Positions 43,640 through 56,185 of a stretch of 64,000 nt of DNA are shown one piece after another. Position numbers and translations under genes: made by a program. Numbering within the stretch: the first letter of the stretch is position 1; each line of letters begins with the position of its first letter. The stretch covers positions 14,665,952 through 14,729,951 of the forward strand of contig OZ029927.1 in NCBI GenBank assembly GCA_964023275.1. Reading direction: 5' to 3'. A model generated the notes under the pieces. That model saw nothing but the letters and a program-made list of their open reading frames with translations, was not told the DNA's origin and did no database searches. This stretch comes from Norana najaformis (Eukaryota > Annelida > Clitellata > Crassiclitellata > Hormogastridae).

Positions 43640-43815
43640 TATTTGGTAACTATGTAGCGCTTCTTACAGAAAAAAACTACTCAGAAACACTTCCAGCATA
43701 AGAACCCAGGGGAAATGAGGACGTCTTTAAACAACGAGCTGACTAGGCTCTATCACCAACAGAGACCCTTGCACGAAACGAAGGCTGAAGTTCGTTCCAC
43801 AAAGATGTGCCAATA
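43640..43815 (+). repeat. Interspersed repeat D copy
   Basis: CAGAAACACTTCCAGCATAA and CGTCTTTAAACAACGAGCTG pair with the inverted copy at 34905-35145. Confidence 0.8.
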
Positions 43816-45285
43816 ACAGCAAAAGCCCTCTGGTGCGCAAGGGAGGACTTAACACGGGGAACAAATTGATCCAGACGACCAAGAGAACGTAGAGGACAGG
43901 ATGAGATACTGGAGGTGGGGGCCGAATAAGACCACAGATACTTTTGAGCCTGTTTATTGTACCCTACAATATGTATCTAAAGCTCTCCTTTAGAAAAAGT
44001 GTCAATTGTTTATTCCTACCCTGCATATGAGCGTTTTTCAAAGAACATATAATTTGAATGCTACAGCACATATTATATTAGAATTCTTTCGAAACGATTG
44101 TTTGCTTAATACAATATGTAGCTCTCTTTTGCCCTGTTTAAACTCGGGATTAAACTCTAAACTCTAGGGTCAGATATGTCGACTCTACAAAACTTCCAAT
44201 TTCCTGTTCCCGAATGACATGTATTTAAGAACTTCCAAAATAATGAATTGTATAAGAATTTGCTATGGGTCCAATAATTGACGATCGAAACCTCGTACCT
44301 TGCAGCAGAAGCCGCTGGAATTCGAATTAGGCATCTTGTAATCCATGCTTCTCTGTAACACCCAGCTTTCGATAGATGTTTACCCAGTGTTGCGTAAATT
44401 CCAAATGTTTCCTAAAGCGTTTCTTTAAAATGTCACAAATTTCGTTTAGCGTCGTTGAACCAATTAAGAAATAATCTTGTAAAAGATCACGAAAATGTAC
44501 CTCTCTTTTAATGACCCCACTAATACTCCATTAATCACCCACTACTCAACCCACAGAAACACGTACATACCACCCTAGAATAAACTTCCTAACTCATCCG
44601 TGTAGAAAATATTTCGCATGTAACGTGCATGCATATATACGTATGCCTGTTAACTGATGATCATGTCTCCAAGGTTAACCTCAAGTTCCGCACGCTTAGC
44701 GTCAATGGCTTGAGAAACTCTTTATGCTCTGTATGTTGGTCCAAGGTTTTCGCAAATTGATGGCTTTCGCAAAGACCAGCTGCTACACTGCGCAACCTGG
44801 ATGTATACTCTTTTGGGCGTGTCGACATTTAAATTTGCATCCATTCTCATTAAACACGCACACACAATCAAACCTACTATACATGCACACCGATATGATA
44901 CATATATACATAGATTTTGGATATATATATACATGTACAAGTAAACACATCGACGTTTATGGCCTATAACAAGCGTCGATGTTTTTGTAAGTGTGTCGAT
45001 GAATTGAATATACCACAATGATCAGCGCGGATTATATGGATTAAAAAGCAGTGTTGCTGTGTGTTGAGAGACTGTGTCCTGGCGGCTTAGTCGACCGTGT
45101 AGCCCAGGACTTCTGAAGGCTATCTGTTACACAGTCGACTGAACAAAATGCTTTAGAATCAGGGTGCCACAGGGACCTACGGACAGAACGCTGCTCGTGT
45201 TTTAATAAACGCCTGAGAATCTATGCTTTGTATTAATCGCCATACTTTGATTTCAGTTATCCTTCTGAAGCCGACAAGGCTTTGA
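43816..45285. other. Noncoding region
   Basis: No supported gene. The frames at 44722-45018 on both strands overlap a TA-rich segment and have no domain. Confidence 0.4.
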
Positions 45286-45560
45286 AGCTGATGAAGAACG
45301 ATGGGAGAAAGCCCTGAGGACATGTGGAAAAGAAACGCCAAGTCATTTCAATTTCTCACTGTCTCCTTCGATTCTCTCATCCCTTTCTTCCACCCTACCA
45401 GTTTTTGCTCTGCTCACCCTGTTTCCCTTCAAATTCTCTTGGTTCTCATTCTACCTTCTTTATTTTGAACTCTCTCAACTATATTCTCTCGGACCTCTCG
45501 AAATTTGACCTAAGTTTTCCAGTGGCTAGATAAAAATGCGCTATACAAATTTTCCGATAC
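45286..45560 (+). mobile_element. LINE-like 3' UTR remnant
   Basis: A pyrimidine-rich stretch ends in GTGGCTAGATAAAAATGCGC then TATACAAATT, the tail style of jockey/CR1-like LINEs in this window. The family is uncertain. Confidence 0.5.
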
Positions 45561-45994
45561 ATGTCTTATAAAGACGCTAAAGAAATCTATAGAATAGATT
45601 AGAATAAATAAAGACGCGGATTAGGTAATGTTCAACCAAGCACATCGCGGGGTCGATCGGTTCAGTTGGAATTCATTCATGCACGACGTGCAATAGCCTG
45701 CATGAGTGCCTGCACTTGTCATTGCCAGGATGTACAATATACCATATATGTATACGTTCCAGACAAAAGTTATTTTGGTGCGCTATTTTATTTGGCTTCT
45801 TATCGTAACAGGTGCAGTTTGGTTGCTCCGTTTGCATTCTGGACGTTCTTCACCCTTCCCTCGCTCTTTCGATAAGCAGGAAATTCTGACATTTTGGTCT
45901 TATTTTCAATATTTGATCGAGCAGAACTTATATTATTAAAGCTGCGGTTTTGTTATGAAACTAGCGCCCCCTCTCGACTGACAGACATCGCAAT

Positions 45995-46300
45995 ATTAAA
46001 GTCGTAACAGACAGACAGACACACACACAGACACAAAGACACACAGAGATACACACACACAGACACACAGACACACACAGACACAGACACACACAGACAC
46101 AGACACACAGACAAAGAGAAAGAGACAGAAAGAAAGAGACATAAACAGAGGCAAAGACACGGACAGAAACACATACGGCGCCATAGGCAGCCACAAAGAA
46201 GACCGTGTTTTTATACAAAGCGTTTTCCTCTTCGGTACATAGGCAGACAGACACCGAGACACACGGAGAGACACAGAGACAAATAGAGAGACAAAGAGAC
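45995..46300. repeat. (CACAGA)n microsatellite complex
   Basis: ACACAGAC/AGACACAC units at 46005-46160 and again at 46240-46300. Confidence 0.9.
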
Positions 46301-46623
46301 GTCTTAGTCGGCTGTGTAACGATGTTTCGTCCGTTTCGCTCATATTTCCAGTCGATCCAACTGTATCGCCTCGGCTGTCGCTCGCTGCACAGAACGTTTT
46401 CTGGTTGGAGAGAATCTCCGTAAGTGTGGCGCTAAATAAATTTGCCATGCGTCATGTTTCGAATTATTTGGACTACGCTAGTCTACTACGAAGGAAGAGA
46501 AAGCCCGCCTGCAGCTGTTCAGTGTGATCGCTCAACAGTTGAAAATGTCAGCCGACTACACAGTTAGACAAATACTCTTTCAAATTATTTTCTGAGCGAA
46601 ACGACAACACAGCTTTGGATTGT

Positions 46624-46760
46624 TTATTTCTGCATTTACTACAATGACTAATCATCAGTCGATGGCGCTGAGCAATTGTGAGTAAAGGATTTGCTCAAGG
46701 TCCCTATGCAGGGAAGGCTTGAACCAGTACTCTTCCGCATTACTAACCAAATTGTAAATG
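46624..46760 (-). repeat. SINE1 copy, inverted
   Basis: GGATTTGCTCAAGGTCCC and the reverse-complement B box GGCTTGAACC (46716-46725) match SINE1 at 38490-38676. Confidence 0.8.
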
Positions 46761-46767
46761 TACATGT

Positions 46768-46955
46768 TTTCTATAGCGACCATATGGCCTCGACCCTGCT
46801 CATTTTTCAATGAATTGATCGGGTGAGATCCTACACCACCGCTGTCCTTTTGAATGGGTGCCACGTCAGTGAAGGTTCCCGTGTACGGACCGTGCTAGCC
46901 CGATCTTAAAATCTCTGGAATAAGCCACGACCAGGACGCGAACCAGCAGAGGCAC
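46768..46955 (-). repeat. SINE2 copy, inverted
   Basis: TTTCTATAGCGACCATATGG, TTTTCAATGAATTGATCGGG and CCGTGTACGGACCGTGCTAG match SINE2 in reverse. Confidence 0.8.
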
Positions 46956-47274
46956 CTTGCAGTACGCGTGCAGCTAACGAGGCCAGCAACCAGGAGGATT
47001 TAAGCTAATCATTCTTTTCTGCCACGAACGCATTCAGTCACCGAATCTGACTGATAGGCCTCAGATAAGTGGATGTCCAATAACCAGTGAAGCTTTAATT
47101 ATCGCCGTTGGTTAGGAGGACTGGCAATCGCCTCTGCATCAAACGAACACGTCAGTCAAGCCTCCGTGAACTTGGACAGGTCGTGGTCACATCCGTGTTC
47201 CATCATCCACCTCTGCCGTCTGCCTGTCTGCTCCCCTGACAGTTGGATCTGGACTGTGAAATGAACCTGACCAT

Positions 47275-47355
47275 ATCTGCCTCGCCGATTTTGTTTTGAC
47301 TAAGCGCCTGTGAAAAAGCTGGCTCTCGCTACATAGCTTGAAGAAATCCCGAGAT
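47275..47355 (+). mobile_element. LINE A 3' UTR fragment
   Basis: ATTTTGTTTTGACTAAGCGC then CTGTGAAAAAGCTGG, ending AAATCCCGAGATAACGA. Confidence 0.75.
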
Positions 47356-47894
47356 AACGACGAACAATTTTTTGGACGACCGAGCATTCGTGACGCTGGT
47401 CAAACAGACCTACTGGACGTTCAACCAATCATTCATCCTATCAGCCGTCTTGCTGGACAGTTCGACTGCATGCAAGGATACTCGGCATCGCAGCATCACT
47501 TCTGGATGAAACAAGTTGAATAGATTAACGCGATTCGCTTCAGAAGGTTGAATTGGAATTCAGTTCAGTTGAATTGTTCGATTGACTCAAGCAGGACGAT
47601 GCCAGCGACACTTGGCAGGTTCATCCTAACTGCAGCATTGATGGTACTAGTCAGGTCAGTATTACAACTAGTTTTTATTCTACAGTTGCTATAGTCTTCG
47701 TAGAGCATCAAACTTTTATGTAAATATGTATGTTTGCTCATATATATCAGCAGATAAGTCATCGTTGGCGGACTCTTGCACACAAGTAGAACCCAGACAA
47801 CGAGTGTGCATTTCGACGGCAATTCTCTCAAGCCTATATGGGAGCCTATGGGTGATGTTAATGTCAAAACTGAAAGCGCAAATAAATGTAAACG

Positions 47895-48090
47895 TACATG
47901 TTTTTCTATAGCGATCGTGTGGCTTCCACCCTGCTAATTTTTCAATGAATTTATCGGGTGATATCTGTCACCACTGCTGCACGCGTTCGAATGGGCGTCA
48001 CGCCATTTAAGGTCCCCGTGTACAGACCGTGTTGGCCCGAGGTTTAAATATCTGAAGTATAGCCACTATCGGCATGCGAACAGGGATCCT
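47895..48090 (-). repeat. SINE2 copy, inverted
   Basis: TTTCTATAGCGATCGTGTGG, TTTTTCAATGAATTTATCGG and CCCCGTGTACAGACCGTG match the other copies. Confidence 0.8.
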
Positions 48091-48463
48091 CAAGCACACT
48101 ATGATTAGTTCCCAAGTAAAACCAGGGGGCCTGCCACCCCTTGCCCCCAACTTCCCCAAAATTATAGACCAATTCTTTACATGCTAAAATGCTAACGGTG
48201 TCGTGCCTTCCCGAGGCTTATGCTGTGCGGGAGCCTTAGGAAGTCCTTAACGAACAACTGCTAAGCGCCAACGATATTATGTTGTGTGGTCGTATGTGCA
48301 CTTCTGAACTTTGGAAGGAGGGCAACATCAAATACAGTTGTATTTCTAATTGTAACTTCATTCTGGCATTTACTAAAGATTGTTGCAGGCCCTTGGAAGC
48401 TCTTGCAGCCATGGCCACTCCTTGTCTCCATGTCAGAAACCTAACGTTGCTAGTGCTTGATGG

Positions 48464-48700
48464 TAATCGTAAACTAGAGATTTCTACAGTGCCCAACGAA
48501 ATCTAAGTCGCGGGAACCAGCTTATTCACAGGCGGTCAGTCAAAACAAAATCGATATGCATGAAGGGTTCGGTTCCAGGTCAAAATCCAAGAGTCAGGCA
48601 GGTAGACGGTCAAACGGCTATGGTGGATGGTGTTTGGAATTGAAGCGGAAAGAGAGATAAGGGGAAGAGGAAGACTCAGGATAGGATTTGTGGAAGACCT
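48464..48700 (-). mobile_element. LINE A 3' end, inverted
   Basis: GAGATTTCTACAGTGCCCAA, ACCAGCTTATTCACAGGCGG and AAAACAAAATCGATATGC match the family 3' UTR in reverse. Confidence 0.88.
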
Positions 48701-48724
48701 GTGTCGTTCTCTACATCACATCTG

Positions 48725-48792
48725 TTTTGTAAGCGACCATCGAGGCATGTCACCAAGGGCATTGTGACAGCGGCGCTATAGAAGTCATCAAT
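48725..48792 (+). mobile_element. LINE B 3' tail fragment
   Basis: GTAAGCGACCATCGAGGCAT and GCGGCGCTATAGAAGTCAT match the LINE B tail. Confidence 0.7.
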
Positions 48793-49365
48793 ATAGACAA
48801 GCAGACATGCAGTAAAAGAGAAACGGACAGACGGACTCACGCAGGCAGCCGGAGAACCCAAAGCAGAGAGTTTACAAAGTCAGATCCATTGTCATGTCTT
48901 TGGAATTCGATCGAGAGCTTCAAGTTTTATCTGCCCCTCCCTTCCGGAAGACAGAGACGAACTTTATACTCCAGTTGCTCGCACGAGAAACATGATCGTC
49001 ATCGGTACTCCTCCGGTACTTTACGTACCACAGTACTACAGTTCTATCGTCATAAACAGCCTCAGATTGGGTCTATGGATCATAGAAGACGGGGCATGCG
49101 GGTTACAGCTCCCAGGATCCACCCAAAAGGCTCAGCATCGCTAAGAACTCCATTGAAAATCCTCGTTCGACCATATAATGCTAAGCTACGGTGCAGCATA
49201 GCGGTCTACTGTATATATTTGCCGTTTTACCGCTCAGTACCTTTGGATAGGACTTCCATTAAGGGCCTCTTGCGTCGATGTCGATTTGAACGATAAAAAT
49301 GTTATCTATGGAGCCATAACTGTTACGCAGCACTTTGCGGAATGTGTGTTCGTAGATGTGTGTCT
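48793..49365. other. Unique region
   Basis: The plus-strand frame at 48889-49296 (135 codons) is non-repetitive but shows no domain or clear splice boundaries. Confidence 0.35.
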
Positions 49366-49428
49366 GTGTGTGTGTGTGTCATGGAGAACTTGACTTTCTT
49401 TTTTCGCATATGTATCGAAAGCAGCGAT

Positions 49429-49468
<40 letters not shown>

Positions 49469-49539
49469 GTGTGCGTAGGTGTGTTTGTCACGGAGAACTT
49501 GACTTTCTTTTTTCCCATATGTATCGAAAGCAGCTATAG

Positions 49540-49571
<32 letters not shown>

Positions 49572-49739
49572 GTGTGCGTAGGTGTGTTTGTCACGGAGAA
49601 CTTGACTTTCTTTTTTCCCATATGTATCGAAAGCAGCTATAGCACACACACACACACACACACACAGAGTGTGTGCGTAGGTGTGTTTGTCACGGAGAAC
49701 TTGACTTTCTTTTTTCCCATATGTATCGAAAGCAGCTAT

Positions 49740-49775
<36 letters not shown>

Positions 49776-49943
49776 GTGTGCGTAGGTGTGTTTGTCACGG
49801 AGAACTTGACTTTCTTTTTTCCCATATGTATCGAAAGCAGCTATAGCACACACACACACACACACACACAGAGTGTGTGCGTAGGTGTGTTTGTCACGGA
49901 GAACTTGACTTTCTTTTTTCCCATATGTATCGAAAGCAGCTAT

Positions 49944-49981
<38 letters not shown>

Positions 49982-50050
49982 GTGTGCGTAGGTGTGTTTG
50001 TCACGGAGAACTTGACTTTCTTTTTTCCCATATGTATCGAAAGCAGCTAT

Positions 50051-50088
<38 letters not shown>

Positions 50089-50258
50089 GTGTGCGTAGGT
50101 GTGTTTGTCACGGAGAACTTGACTTTCTTTTTTCCCATATGTATCGAAAGCAGCTATAGCACACACACACACACACACACACACAGAGTGTGTGCGTAGG
50201 TGTGTTTGTCACGGAGAACTTGACTTTCTTTTTTCCCATATGTATCGAAAGCAGCTAT

Positions 50259-50298
<40 letters not shown>

Positions 50299-50466
50299 GT
50301 GTGCGTAGGTGTGTTTGTCACGGAGAACTTGACTTTCTTTTTTCCCATATGTATCGAAAGCAGCTATAGCACACACACACACACACACACACAGAGTGTG
50401 TGCGTAGGTGTGTTTGTCACGGAGAACTTGACTTTCTTTTTTCCCATATGTATCGAAAGCAGCTAT

Positions 50467-50514
<48 letters not shown>

Positions 50515-50585
50515 GTGTGCGTAGGTGTGTTTGTCACGGAGAACTTGACTTTCTTTTTTCCCATATGTATCGAAAGCAGCTATAG

Positions 50586-50617
<32 letters not shown>

Positions 50618-50880
50618 GTGTGCGTAGGTGTGTTTGTCACGGAGAACTTGACTTTCTTTTTTCCCATATGTATCGAAAGCAGCTATAGCACACACACACA
50701 CACACACACAGAGTGTGTGCGTAGGTGTGTTTGTCACGGAGAACTTGACTTTCTTTTTTCCCATATGTATCGAAAGCAGCTATAGCACACACACACACAC
50801 ACACACAGAGTGTGTGCGTAGGTGTGTTTGTCACGGAGAACTTGACTTTCTTTTTTCCCATATGTATCGAAAGCAGCTAT

Positions 50881-50916
<36 letters not shown>

Positions 50917-50983
50917 GTGTGCGTAGGTGTGTTTGTCACGGAGAACTTGACTTTCTTTTTTCCCATATGTATCGAAAGCGTCT
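49366..50983. repeat. Compound satellite: 77-bp constant block alternating with variable (AC)n, 16 copies
   Basis: Each unit has an AGAGTGTGTGCGTAGGTGTG block, a TTTGTCACGGAGAACTTGAC block and TTTCTTTTTTCCCATATGTA, then TCGAAAGCAGCTATAGC and an (AC)n run. The 77-bp part is essentially identical from copy to copy except at the two ends. The (AC)n part varies between about 18 and 40 bp. It explains the long repetitive Cys/Val and Thr/His frames on both strands. It is followed by a (GA)n run at 50989-51038. Confidence 0.97.
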
Positions 50984-50985
50984 AC

Positions 50986-51036
<51 letters not shown>

Positions 51037-51219
51037 AAGCATAGGGCATATATAAAATATAGGCACGTCAGACTTAAGAAGACTCGATACAATATATATA
51101 TACACAATATATTATACATATACATGTGTATGCACGCACATATAGAAAGACAGAATAGTACAGGATATATTCTGCAGCCATATACACACACACATATATA
51201 TATACTGAGCTTTATGCGG

Positions 51220-51365
51220 GATCGTTAAAAAGGCGCTATATAAGTGATCAGAAACATTCAAATGCATGCATGGTTATTGTGGTCTTGGGTTGCCAGTTCA
51301 GGAGCTCCTCTGAGAAGTTTTCTTGAATAGGCGCCATATAAATGTGCATTGACGATTACAATTAC
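51220..51365 (+). mobile_element. Two short LINE-type tails
   Basis: AAAAAGGCGCTATATAAGTG (about 51228) and TAGGCGCCATATAAATGTGC followed by GACGATTACAATTACGATTA (51329-51369). Confidence 0.65.
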
Positions 51366-51905
51366 GATTAGTGTAACATTTGGCTGTAATTATATACGTT
51401 CATATATAATGTATATATATATATCCACACATACAATTATACAAATATGTGTATATATATATGTATGTGTGTATATATATGCAACGTTTCGTGCTTGTTA
51501 TAAGCCGAAGAGACCAACGATCATAGATATATGAGATCAGTTTGTGATCGAACTGCCATATTTGATTGGCAGCAGTTGTGCCCCCTATGTGCCGATTGCG
51601 AGCAGCCTACTCATTAGACTCTAAGGTAATGCCTATGCATCCGACTAGGATGTCACCCGTTTGCGTCATGTAACACCACCACCACCGCCACCACCACCAC
51701 CACCACCAGATGGAAATGGCTCTTCCCGATCGCATCGTTTTGCGAGAAGTCAGTGAAATCAGTTGAAATACTTCGTATCTGGCTGATCGATCGGAATTTT
51801 CCACACAGTTTTTTGGCAAATGTAGCTACGCAGACATGCATGTCTGTACGTATGAACGTATATTACTCATGAATGCCTGTATGCATGTATGTATGTGTGG
51901 ACGAT
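51366..51905. other. Noncoding region with (CCACCA)n
   Basis: A TA-rich stretch at 51405-51480 and a (CCACCA) run at 51673-51708. No gene supported. Confidence 0.45.
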
Positions 51906-52158
51906 TGTATCGTAATCGTAATCCTAATCTAGAGATTTCTACAGCGCCCAACGGGAGCCACGTCGCGGGGACCAGCTTATTCACAGGCGCTCGTTAAAAA
52001 CAAAATTGATAGGTAAAAGTGTTCGGTTCCAGGTCAAGATCCAGGAGTCAGACAGAGAGACAGCGTGGCAGCCACGGTGGGTGATGTTTGGGATTGGAGC
52101 GGAAAGAGGGATAAAAAGAATAGGGGAGTAAGGATAGGAACCGTGAAAGAGGAATGTT
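51906..52158 (-). mobile_element. LINE A 3' end, inverted
   Basis: TCGTAATCGTAATCCTAATC tail, GAGATTTCTACAGCGCCCAA and GGGACCAGCTTATTCACAGG in reverse orientation. Confidence 0.9.
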
Positions 52159-52915
52159 TAGTATGTATGTATATATGTACGTATATATGTATGTATTTAT
52201 GTATGTATTATGTACTATGCATGTATTACGTACGTATGTATTATAGTGTATGTATATATGTATGTATGTATGTGTCTATGTATATATGTATCTATGTGTG
52301 TATGTGTAGGGTATGCATTGGCATACTGGACCTTTTTAAGCCAGGGAATTCGGTACCTGAATGAAAATTCAGGGGTCTGGGACTGCTTGCACCGAAGGCG
52401 TGAAACCCCGAACGATTAGGGGTTCTGGGTCGTAATACCGCACCGGAGCCCTGCTAGCAAACACATTCCGCTGAAATTCAACAGACTAGAACAATCGAAT
52501 ACGTGAAAAGCGCTAATCAGGTCTACTACCCAAGAATCATTGTCTAGGCCTCAGAGAGGGCCGTACCTCGGGACTTCCCCGGCCACGTATGCCACTATGT
52601 ATGCATGTAGGCCTATGTCTGCAAACAGGAAAGCCTACTTTTACGTCGATGTGTTGCGTGAAGTGCGAATGAATCCTCTGAGACCCTGAAACAGGAATAA
52701 AAAGAACTCATTTGTTGGACTGGGACACAACGCGTCATTTCGTCGCGTCTGTCAAAGAGTCGAAGACAATGCAGACCACGATTTCATCTGATGAAAGGGG
52801 CTTGGACAGAAAGCGAGCGCATAGTAATGAACCATACATGGAAATGGCCAATTAACGAAAATGCCATTCCAATTCCACGCATTCACTGACGCTGCCCGGA
52901 TGGAAGGAACTTTTA
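52159..52915. other. (TATG)n microsatellite then unique noncoding DNA
   Basis: TATG/TACG repeats at 52159-52310. Beyond that no feature is seen, apart from an R1 fragment starting at about 52918. Confidence 0.5.
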
Positions 52916-53114
52916 GGCAAGGTAAGGTCGAAGCCAACGGCTCTAGCAGCCATAAGATTTCCCTAAACTTCTCCCTTGAACAGCAGGGCCTGAAATTCAG
53001 TATTATTGTAATTGTAATATGTAAAGCCCTATTTGTCTTGCAGTAGGCTGCATTAAACACACTTTCGCATGACCCAGCTTATGTCAATAATCGTTCTAGA
53101 TTTTTTGCTGCGGT

Positions 53115-53190
53115 TTCATCTGGAGTAACCATTGACTGACGCTTTGTGCGTTTTTATAACGGCGCTATAGAAGTCATTAGATTAGAGAGG
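53115..53190 (+). mobile_element. LINE B 3' tail fragment
   Basis: AACCATTGACTGACGCTTTG and ACGGCGCTATAGAAGTCATT followed by AGATTAGAG. Confidence 0.7.
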
Positions 53191-53606
53191 ATTATATAGC
53201 CACACCGTAGTGTTTGGCGCTAGTAGACATTAACTGTGTGTCCCTGGTCATGCCACTTCAAGCCTCGTGACCAATAATTGACTATTGTCGAACACTTTGA
53301 AGCTTTAAGCGGTTACCTTCAAAGTTATGCGAAACGTTTATCCATGAATGATGGTTCGTGGTTCCTTTGGATAGAATAGAACTACCGAGTAGTTATACTC
53401 CTTTGAACCGCAGCGAAATTCTTCAAACGATTCGCAAGCCCTTTGAAGTGGCGTCCAGTTTCTTCTCCGATGAAAGCCTATGTTCTATTGGGAAAGGTAC
53501 AGGAAGAGATGATCGAAGAAACCAGGAAGACGAAAACAAGGAAGATGAAGCAGAGTTGTTTTGTGGAATTTCAAATATGTCAGAGCGATGAGCAAGAAGC
53601 AAAGAC

Positions 53607-54135
53607 GATTATGATGGGAAGAAGGAGAAAGAGGAGGAGGAGGAGGAGAGGTAGGAAGAGGAGGAGGAGGAGGAGGGGAAGTAGAGGAGCAGGAGGAGGG
53701 GAAGAAAGAGGAGCAGGAGGAGGGGAAGAAAGAGGAGCAGGAGGAGAAGGCGTAGGAAGAGGAGGAAGAGGAGAAGGGGAAGGAAGTAGAGGATCAGGAG
53801 GAGCGGAAGGAAGAGGAGGAGGAGGAGAAAGAGGAGGAAGAGGAGGAAGAGGAGGAAGAGGAGGAAGAGGAGGAGGAGTAAGAGGAAGAGGAGAAGGAAC
53901 AGAAGGAGGAAGAGGAGGAGGAGGAAGAGGAAGAGGAGGAGGAACAGAAGGAGGAAGAGGAGGAGGGGAAGGAACAGGAGGAGGAGGAGTTGGAGGAGAA
54001 GGAGAACGAAGAGGAGGAGGAGGAAGAGGAGGAGTGGAAGGAACAGGAGGAGGAGGAGGAGTTGGAGGAGAAGGAGAACGAAGAGGAGGAGGAGGAAAAG
54101 GAGGAAGAAGAGAAGGAGGAGGAGAACAAGAGAAA
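53607..54135. repeat. Polypurine (GGA/GAA)n tract, about 530 bp
   Basis: Nearly pure A/G on the plus strand, with a duplicated sub-block (GGAACAGGAGGAGGAGGAGT at about 53970 and 54040). All frames across it are low complexity. Confidence 0.95.
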
Positions 54136-54337
54136 GGTGGATGGTTAGTGGTTGTCTGCAAAGCGGCGGTCTATGATACGTCAATTCTCTTTCCTCACTA
54201 GATCGTCGTTTCGTCAGCTGCTCTAAGATATCTCGAGATATCTCTCAAGTTGTTCTGGTGCAGAAATATGGATAAGATTACGAAAACAATAATATTAATG
54301 ATGATGACGACGATGCAGGTGTTGTTGTTGATGATGA

Positions 54338-54345
54338 TGATGATG

Positions 54346-54402
<57 letters not shown>
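54338..54402. repeat. (ATT)n microsatellite
   Basis: About 20 ATT units following GATGATGATG. Confidence 0.96.
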
Positions 54403-54454
54403 ACGAAGGCGGTGACGACGACGACGAGATGATGGCAGTGATGATATTGATCAT

Positions 54455-54620
54455 TATATGAATGAATGAATGAACGAATGAACGAATGAATAAATAAATA
54501 TACAAAAGAATAAACAAATGAACGAACGAACGAATAAATAAATATATGAACTAACGAAAGAATGAACGAATGAACGAACGAATGAAGGTATGAAAGAGTA
54601 AACGAATGAACGAATGAATT
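54455..54620. repeat. (GAAT/GAAC)n microsatellite
   Basis: Tandem AATG/ACGA tetranucleotides with AAAT interruptions. Confidence 0.9.
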
Positions 54621-55004
54621 TGGTCCAATAAACAAATAAAAGCCAGAAAGCCTTCAGACAGTGGTGCGTACATTTCGGTGAGAACTGGTAATGCTTAGAT
54701 CGCCTAATAGGTAGGCCGTAGTATAATCCAATGGAAGGAAGCGCGCTCCGTGTGGGCCCCGGGAATTGTATATGGCACCATATTGCATAGTGCAGTCGTA
54801 ATACGTTATTTCCTGTGGCTGCAGAGGCTGCAGGAAGAGACCAGTTTGCATCCTGCAGATGGAGATGAGAGAAGTTTCAAAGGAGAATCTGCCAAAATAA
54901 CGGCCAATTCTTGATCGAACGTCAGAGATAATTGGAAAACAGACGACGGTGCGTTCGTTTCAAAGCGGCCGTAGTTCTAATTTGCCACGAAAGAACAAAT
55001 AGGG

Positions 55005-55192
55005 GGAGTGAAAGAAACGGAGACATAGATGGAGACAGACAGAGGCGGAGCCACAGACGGAGACTGAGATAGAGACAGACAGAGACAGACGAATGATATG
55101 GCTTCAACAGAGACAGAGAGACACAGTGGTATAGTAGGACACACATACACATAGAAAGACACATAGACAGACGTTCAGACAGACAGACAAAC
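55005..55192. repeat. Degenerate (CAGA)n microsatellite
   Basis: GACAGACAGAG-type repeats lying directly against the left edge of the putative transposon at 55196. A CAGA-type array also lies just beyond its right edge (60295-60610). Confidence 0.85.
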
Positions 55193-55195
55193 AAG

Positions 55196-55375
55196 TACTC
55201 TGTAAGAAAAAGTGTAGACCACTTTGTCTACAGCTAATGTTGAGCGGATTTTGCAACACTAATGTGGATGTTTGTGCAACAAAGTGTGGACATTTTTGTG
55301 CAACACTAAGTGTAGCAAAAAATATGCAACACTCAATGTGGATTTTTAATGCAACACCAATGTGGACTAATATTT
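55196..55375 (+). repeat. Left subterminal repeat block of the putative transposon
   Basis: About six tandem variants of GCAACACTAATGTGGA with TTTTTGT spacers, beginning with TACTCTGTAAGAAAAAGTGTA. Confidence 0.75.
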
Positions 55376-56044
55376 CTTCTTTAAAGAAGGCATAAATTTG
55401 TTGCTAGAAAATGAATCTTTTAGTATGTTAATATAAGGCAAACACAAACATGTCACAAAATATGCAGTTTATATAGTTAAACTGTTACTGCCATTCAGAG
55501 ACACCCAAAGTGACCCCGAATTTGACGTAAGTACAATGTCCGATTTCAGAAATATCCTAGACGACAGTATGTGGCTCGAGATTTTTGGAGTCAGGTTGAC
55601 AGTCCAAATCTATAGGTTTACGGATTAAGCACATGGAAAATACTGGTCGCTCGATGCAGTGAATTTCGTATACGCATGAATGAAATCATCGAAACCAGTG
55701 AAGCACACGATTTCGGTTGACTCAGTAAAGTCAGCAGAAGCGGACTCGAACGGAAAATGTCTCTTAAATTATAATATCTGACTGAACAAACAGTTTAAAT
55801 CCCGGCTGAAATAAACATTTTTTAGCATTAGATTTTGTGGTAATCGTAAACGCTTATATGAGCCGCCAGCGAGATGCCGACCCGATAGCACCATTCACCA
55901 ATTGTATAGCCAGTTTCATGACTTCATGTCCTATGCGCAACGAGCTTAATTTTTCGGACTTCTGAACAATGGTGCTCTTTCATGTGTCAGTTAATTTTTG
56001 TTTTCTATGATTTTGATGTTTTCTGCGTTAAGTAAAGATGTTCA

Positions 56045-56185
56045 CTTTTGGATCTTGACCTGGAACCGGAGCCTTTTTGCCTATCGATTTTGTTTTGACT
56101 GAGCGCCTGTGAATAAGCTGGTCTCCGCGGCACGGTTTTCGTTGGGCACTGTAGAAATCTCGGAATTACGATTACGATTACGATA
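56045..56185 (+). mobile_element. LINE A 3' end
   Basis: GGATCTTGACCTGGAACCGG, TTTTGTTTTGACTGAGCGCC and the GATTACGATTACGATAC tail. Confidence 0.9.

Noticed and set aside
49366-50983. Regular array of constant blocks and variable intervals, CRISPR-like at first sight
   Set aside because: The variable parts are only (AC)n of differing length, the constant block is 77 bp, and the genome is eukaryotic. It is a satellite.
53443-54201. 252-codon Gly/Arg-rich frame and long Pro- and Ser-rich antisense frames
   Set aside because: All lie on a polypurine tract and are low complexity in every frame.
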